NCBI RefSeq assembly: GCF_005887115.1
Contig: NZ_PNCJ01000034.1
Coordinates: 1 to 64,000, forward strand
Direction: 5' to 3'
Length of the DNA: 64,000 bases
Source: Pseudoalteromonas rubra
Lineage (GTDB): Bacteria > Pseudomonadota > Gammaproteobacteria > Enterobacterales > Alteromonadaceae
This document shows positions 62,189 to 64,000 of this stretch, one piece after another. The position numbers and the translations under genes were made by a program. Each line of letters starts with the position of its first letter. Position 1 is the first letter of the stretch. The notes under the pieces were generated by a model. That model saw nothing but the letters and a program-made list of their open reading frames with translations. It had not been told where the DNA came from and ran no database searches.

Positions 62189-62206
62189 GCGGCGTGAAGT
62201 TGCCGC
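62189..62206 (+). promoter_or_regulatory. possible FlrC-type inverted repeat before fliK
   Basis: GCGGC (62189-62193) and GCCGC (62202-62206) form an inverted repeat with 8-nt spacing. It is about 25-40 nt downstream of the predicted sigma54 start, the same location as the site at flagellin 2. Confidence 0.35.
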
Positions 62207-62222
62207 ATATAAAGGTGAGAGT

Positions 62223-64000
62223 ATGGTCAATGTTTCGCTAGAAGTAGCAATCAATAACGGAGTTTCGGCGAAGGGAAAGGATCAAACGGAGCAATCCGAG
62301 GACTCGGGTTTTCTCGCAATGTTAGCTCAGGCAGAGCAAGACAGCAGCGATGAGGCTTCGCAGTCAAACGCGGATGAGACGGGAGAGTATATGCCTTTGC
62401 CCGGTGGCCTTGACCGCCGTTTGGGGTTGGATGACAGCCAGATTCCCGCTGGTAAAAAAACGCTGCCAGATGAGCCTTTAAAGCTGGATGATTCAGAACT
62501 CCCCGGTCAGACAGATCCGAAAATGGTCACCGGTACGGTCGTTCATTCGGACAGTGATACAGCCACAGATACCAGCGGCAACCATGCAGATGATTTGCTG
62601 TTACAGATCAAGTCATCGAATGCACAAAGTACCGATTTAGCACAAAACCTGGCACCGGTTCCCAAAGCGCTGAAAGATTACTTGTCTAAAGCTGAGCAGG
62701 TATCCGGTCAGGACAGTAAAAAGCCGGTTGATGGTATCGGGCCTGTTTTACCCTCACCCGTTGAGAAAAATAGCGATGACACTGAGATGACTGATGTTTC
62801 AGTCGATGCTGAAGCGCAAAATGGTCCGGTGAAAAAGCCAACTCTAGACGCCAGCCTGTACGCCAATGGCAAACTTGGCCAAGGTGAAGCATCGGTAGAA
62901 AAGCCGGGTGACCCGATTGTTGCAAAACGAGTTGATAAGATAGGCCCTGTCATCACGCAGCCGACAGATGAAGCAGGGTTACAGACTCAAAACAAGCCAG
63001 CAGAGGGGGATGTTAAACTGGACCCCATGGCTCAGCTTGCGAAAGGTGAGAGTGCTGATAGCGCAAAACAAACTGCAAACACCGCAACTGGTAAACAAGG
63101 TAACACAGAGACCGCTGTGAAACTTGCAAATGAAGTGCAGTCAGTAAAGAACGACACTGGACTGCAGTCTTCGCTTGATAGCGCACCTACACATATTAGT
63201 ACTGCGCACAGCGATGTGAGTGAGCTACAGCCAACGAGTGCTGGGAAGTCTCGACGCCCTGTTGATCAGATTGGTCCCGTTATTACTGCCCCTCAAGGAG
63301 ATAAAGAGCGCGTACAGGATAACGAGTTGGTCATGAAATCTCAGCAACCAGCAAAAAGCAGTGCATCTGTGACATCGACCACTGAATTGAAGGCAATGGT
63401 TGACTCTCTCACCCCTGATCAAAAGCAAGTACTGGAGACGAACCTGCGTGCGCAGTTAAAAAGTGGCGAGCTAAGTGAACCTGAGCAGCGCGCGAAGGCG
63501 CAGCAGCTGTTGAAAGAGCTTGAGACCAAGCCTACGGAGAGTGCCGGGAACAAACCACAAACAACTGCAGAGTCAGGCGCCAAACAGGCAGAGGTAACGG
63601 ATAAGCTGAAACAATCAGAGGTTGCTGAAAAAGACGCTAAAGTGCTTGGCAAAGCAGATCCGGTTACGCCTGATAAAGTGAATAAACAAGCCGCTGCGCT
63701 AAGTCAGACGGGTGTGAACAATGCAGATGCAAAATCTCAGGGTAAAGAAAACTTGCAGCAAACAGTGGTGTCAGACTCATTAGAAAGTGAACACCCCGAG
63801 TTAGCTCAGCTCAAAAAAGAAGGGGGCCAATCGGAGCAGCAGAATTCACAGCAACGTAGTGCAATGCCCGCACCTGTTGAGAATATTTTTAAGACAATTC
63901 GTGGTGAGCGCCCAGACGAGGGGATGAAGCACGAGTTCAATGAAATGCTGGCGCAGGTTGAGCAGGTGAGACAGAGTCAGCAGGTCAATCAGCAAAGTGC
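62223..64000 (+). CDS. fliK: flagellar hook-length control protein FliK, N-terminal part (runs off window)
   Basis: The open frame starts at ATG 62223 behind AAAGGTGAGAG and continues to the window end (592 codons) without stop. FliK measures hook length and switches export specificity; its N-terminal part is low-complexity and poorly conserved, as here (Gln, Ser, Lys, Asp, Ala). The C-terminal switch domain lies beyond the window. A motif VDxIGPV occurs three times (residues 169-175, 237-243, 347-353). LDDSQIP and LDDSELP near 60 and 85 form another short repeat. The position after fliJ supports the call. Confidence 0.8.
   Translation, partial: MVNVSLEVAINNGVSAKGKDQTEQSEDSGFLAMLAQAEQDSSDEASQSNADETGEYMPLPGGLDRRLGLDDSQIPAGKKTLPDEPLKLDDSELPGQTDPKMVTGTVVHSDSDTATDTSGNHADDLLLQIKSSNAQSTDLAQNLAPVPKALKDYLSKAEQVSGQDSKKPVDGIGPVLPSPVEKNSDDTEMTDVSVDAEAQNGPVKKPTLDASLYANGKLGQGEASVEKPGDPIVAKRVDKIGPVITQPTDEAGLQTQNKPAEGDVKLDPMAQLAKGESADSAKQTANTATGKQGNTETAVKLANEVQSVKNDTGLQSSLDSAPTHISTAHSDVSELQPTSAGKSRRPVDQIGPVITAPQGDKERVQDNELVMKSQQPAKSSASVTSTTELKAMVDSLTPDQKQVLETNLRAQLKSGELSEPEQRAKAQQLLKELETKPTESAGNKPQTTAESGAKQAEVTDKLKQSEVAEKDAKVLGKADPVTPDKVNKQAAALSQTGVNNADAKSQGKENLQQTVVSDSLESEHPELAQLKKEGGQSEQQNSQQRSAMPAPVENIFKTIRGERPDEGMKHEFNEMLAQVEQVRQSQQVNQQS

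Overview
The window looks like chromosomal DNA of a polarly flagellated marine gammaproteobacterium, most probably Pseudoalteromonas or a close Alteromonadales relative. The gene order (flgBCDEFGHIJKL, flagellins, flaG-fliD-fliS, glycosylation genes, flrA, flrBC, fliEFGHIJK) and the flrA/flrB/flrC regulators are those of the RpoN-driven flagellar system of that group. The genus is inferred from order and protein sequence, since no database search was possible.

Layout. 1-330: tail of an rRNA operon with two tandem 5S genes and a terminator. 480-1789: a dead IS630-family element flanked by TA, itself carrying a 199-bp MITE-like insertion with similar ends. 1868-12655: rod, hook, ring and junction genes in three blocks (flgBCDE, flgFGHI, flgJKL). 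Each block has its own -24/-12 promoter, and terminators follow flgE, flgI and flgL. 12656-16615: three flagellin paralogues; the first and third have FliA (sigma28) promoters and the middle one a textbook sigma54 promoter. 16698-19284: flaG, fliD, fliS and a FliT-like chaperone gene. 19303-24097: Maf glycosyltransferase, a DUF4910 aminopeptidase-like protein and an FAD protein. 24094-41853: a compact reverse-strand run of 20 genes for an activated, methylated and acylated sugar, including a heptose-type pathway (GmhA, a kinase/nucleotidyltransferase with swapped domain order, a second nucleotidyltransferase, a split transketolase). 42039-46432: forward operon pseI, ACP, a PseG-PseH-like fusion and an AMP-dependent ligase. 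46441-49792: reverse operon pseB, pseC and a Gfo/Idh oxidoreductase. 50017-50802: a divergent fourth flagellin. 51152-56057: flrA, a reverse-strand tag gene, then flrBC. 56234-64000: fliEFGHIJ and the first 592 codons of fliK.

How the parts fit. FlrA would activate flrBC and fliE through RpoN. FlrC would activate flgB, flgF, flgJ, the middle flagellin and fliK. FliA would drive the two other flagellins. Flagellin, with its chaperones, would be glycosylated in the cytoplasm by Maf using a pseudaminic-acid-type sugar made by PseB, PseC, the PseG/H fusion and PseI. The ACP and ligase beside the PseG/H fusion suggest a non-acetyl N-acyl group. The long reverse operon suggests a second unusual, probably heptose-derived, sugar or decoration. 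The most novel-looking parts are this glycan island, the swapped kinase/nucleotidyltransferase protein, and the structured RNA downstream of the first flagellin, which displays GGAGGA in a hairpin loop.
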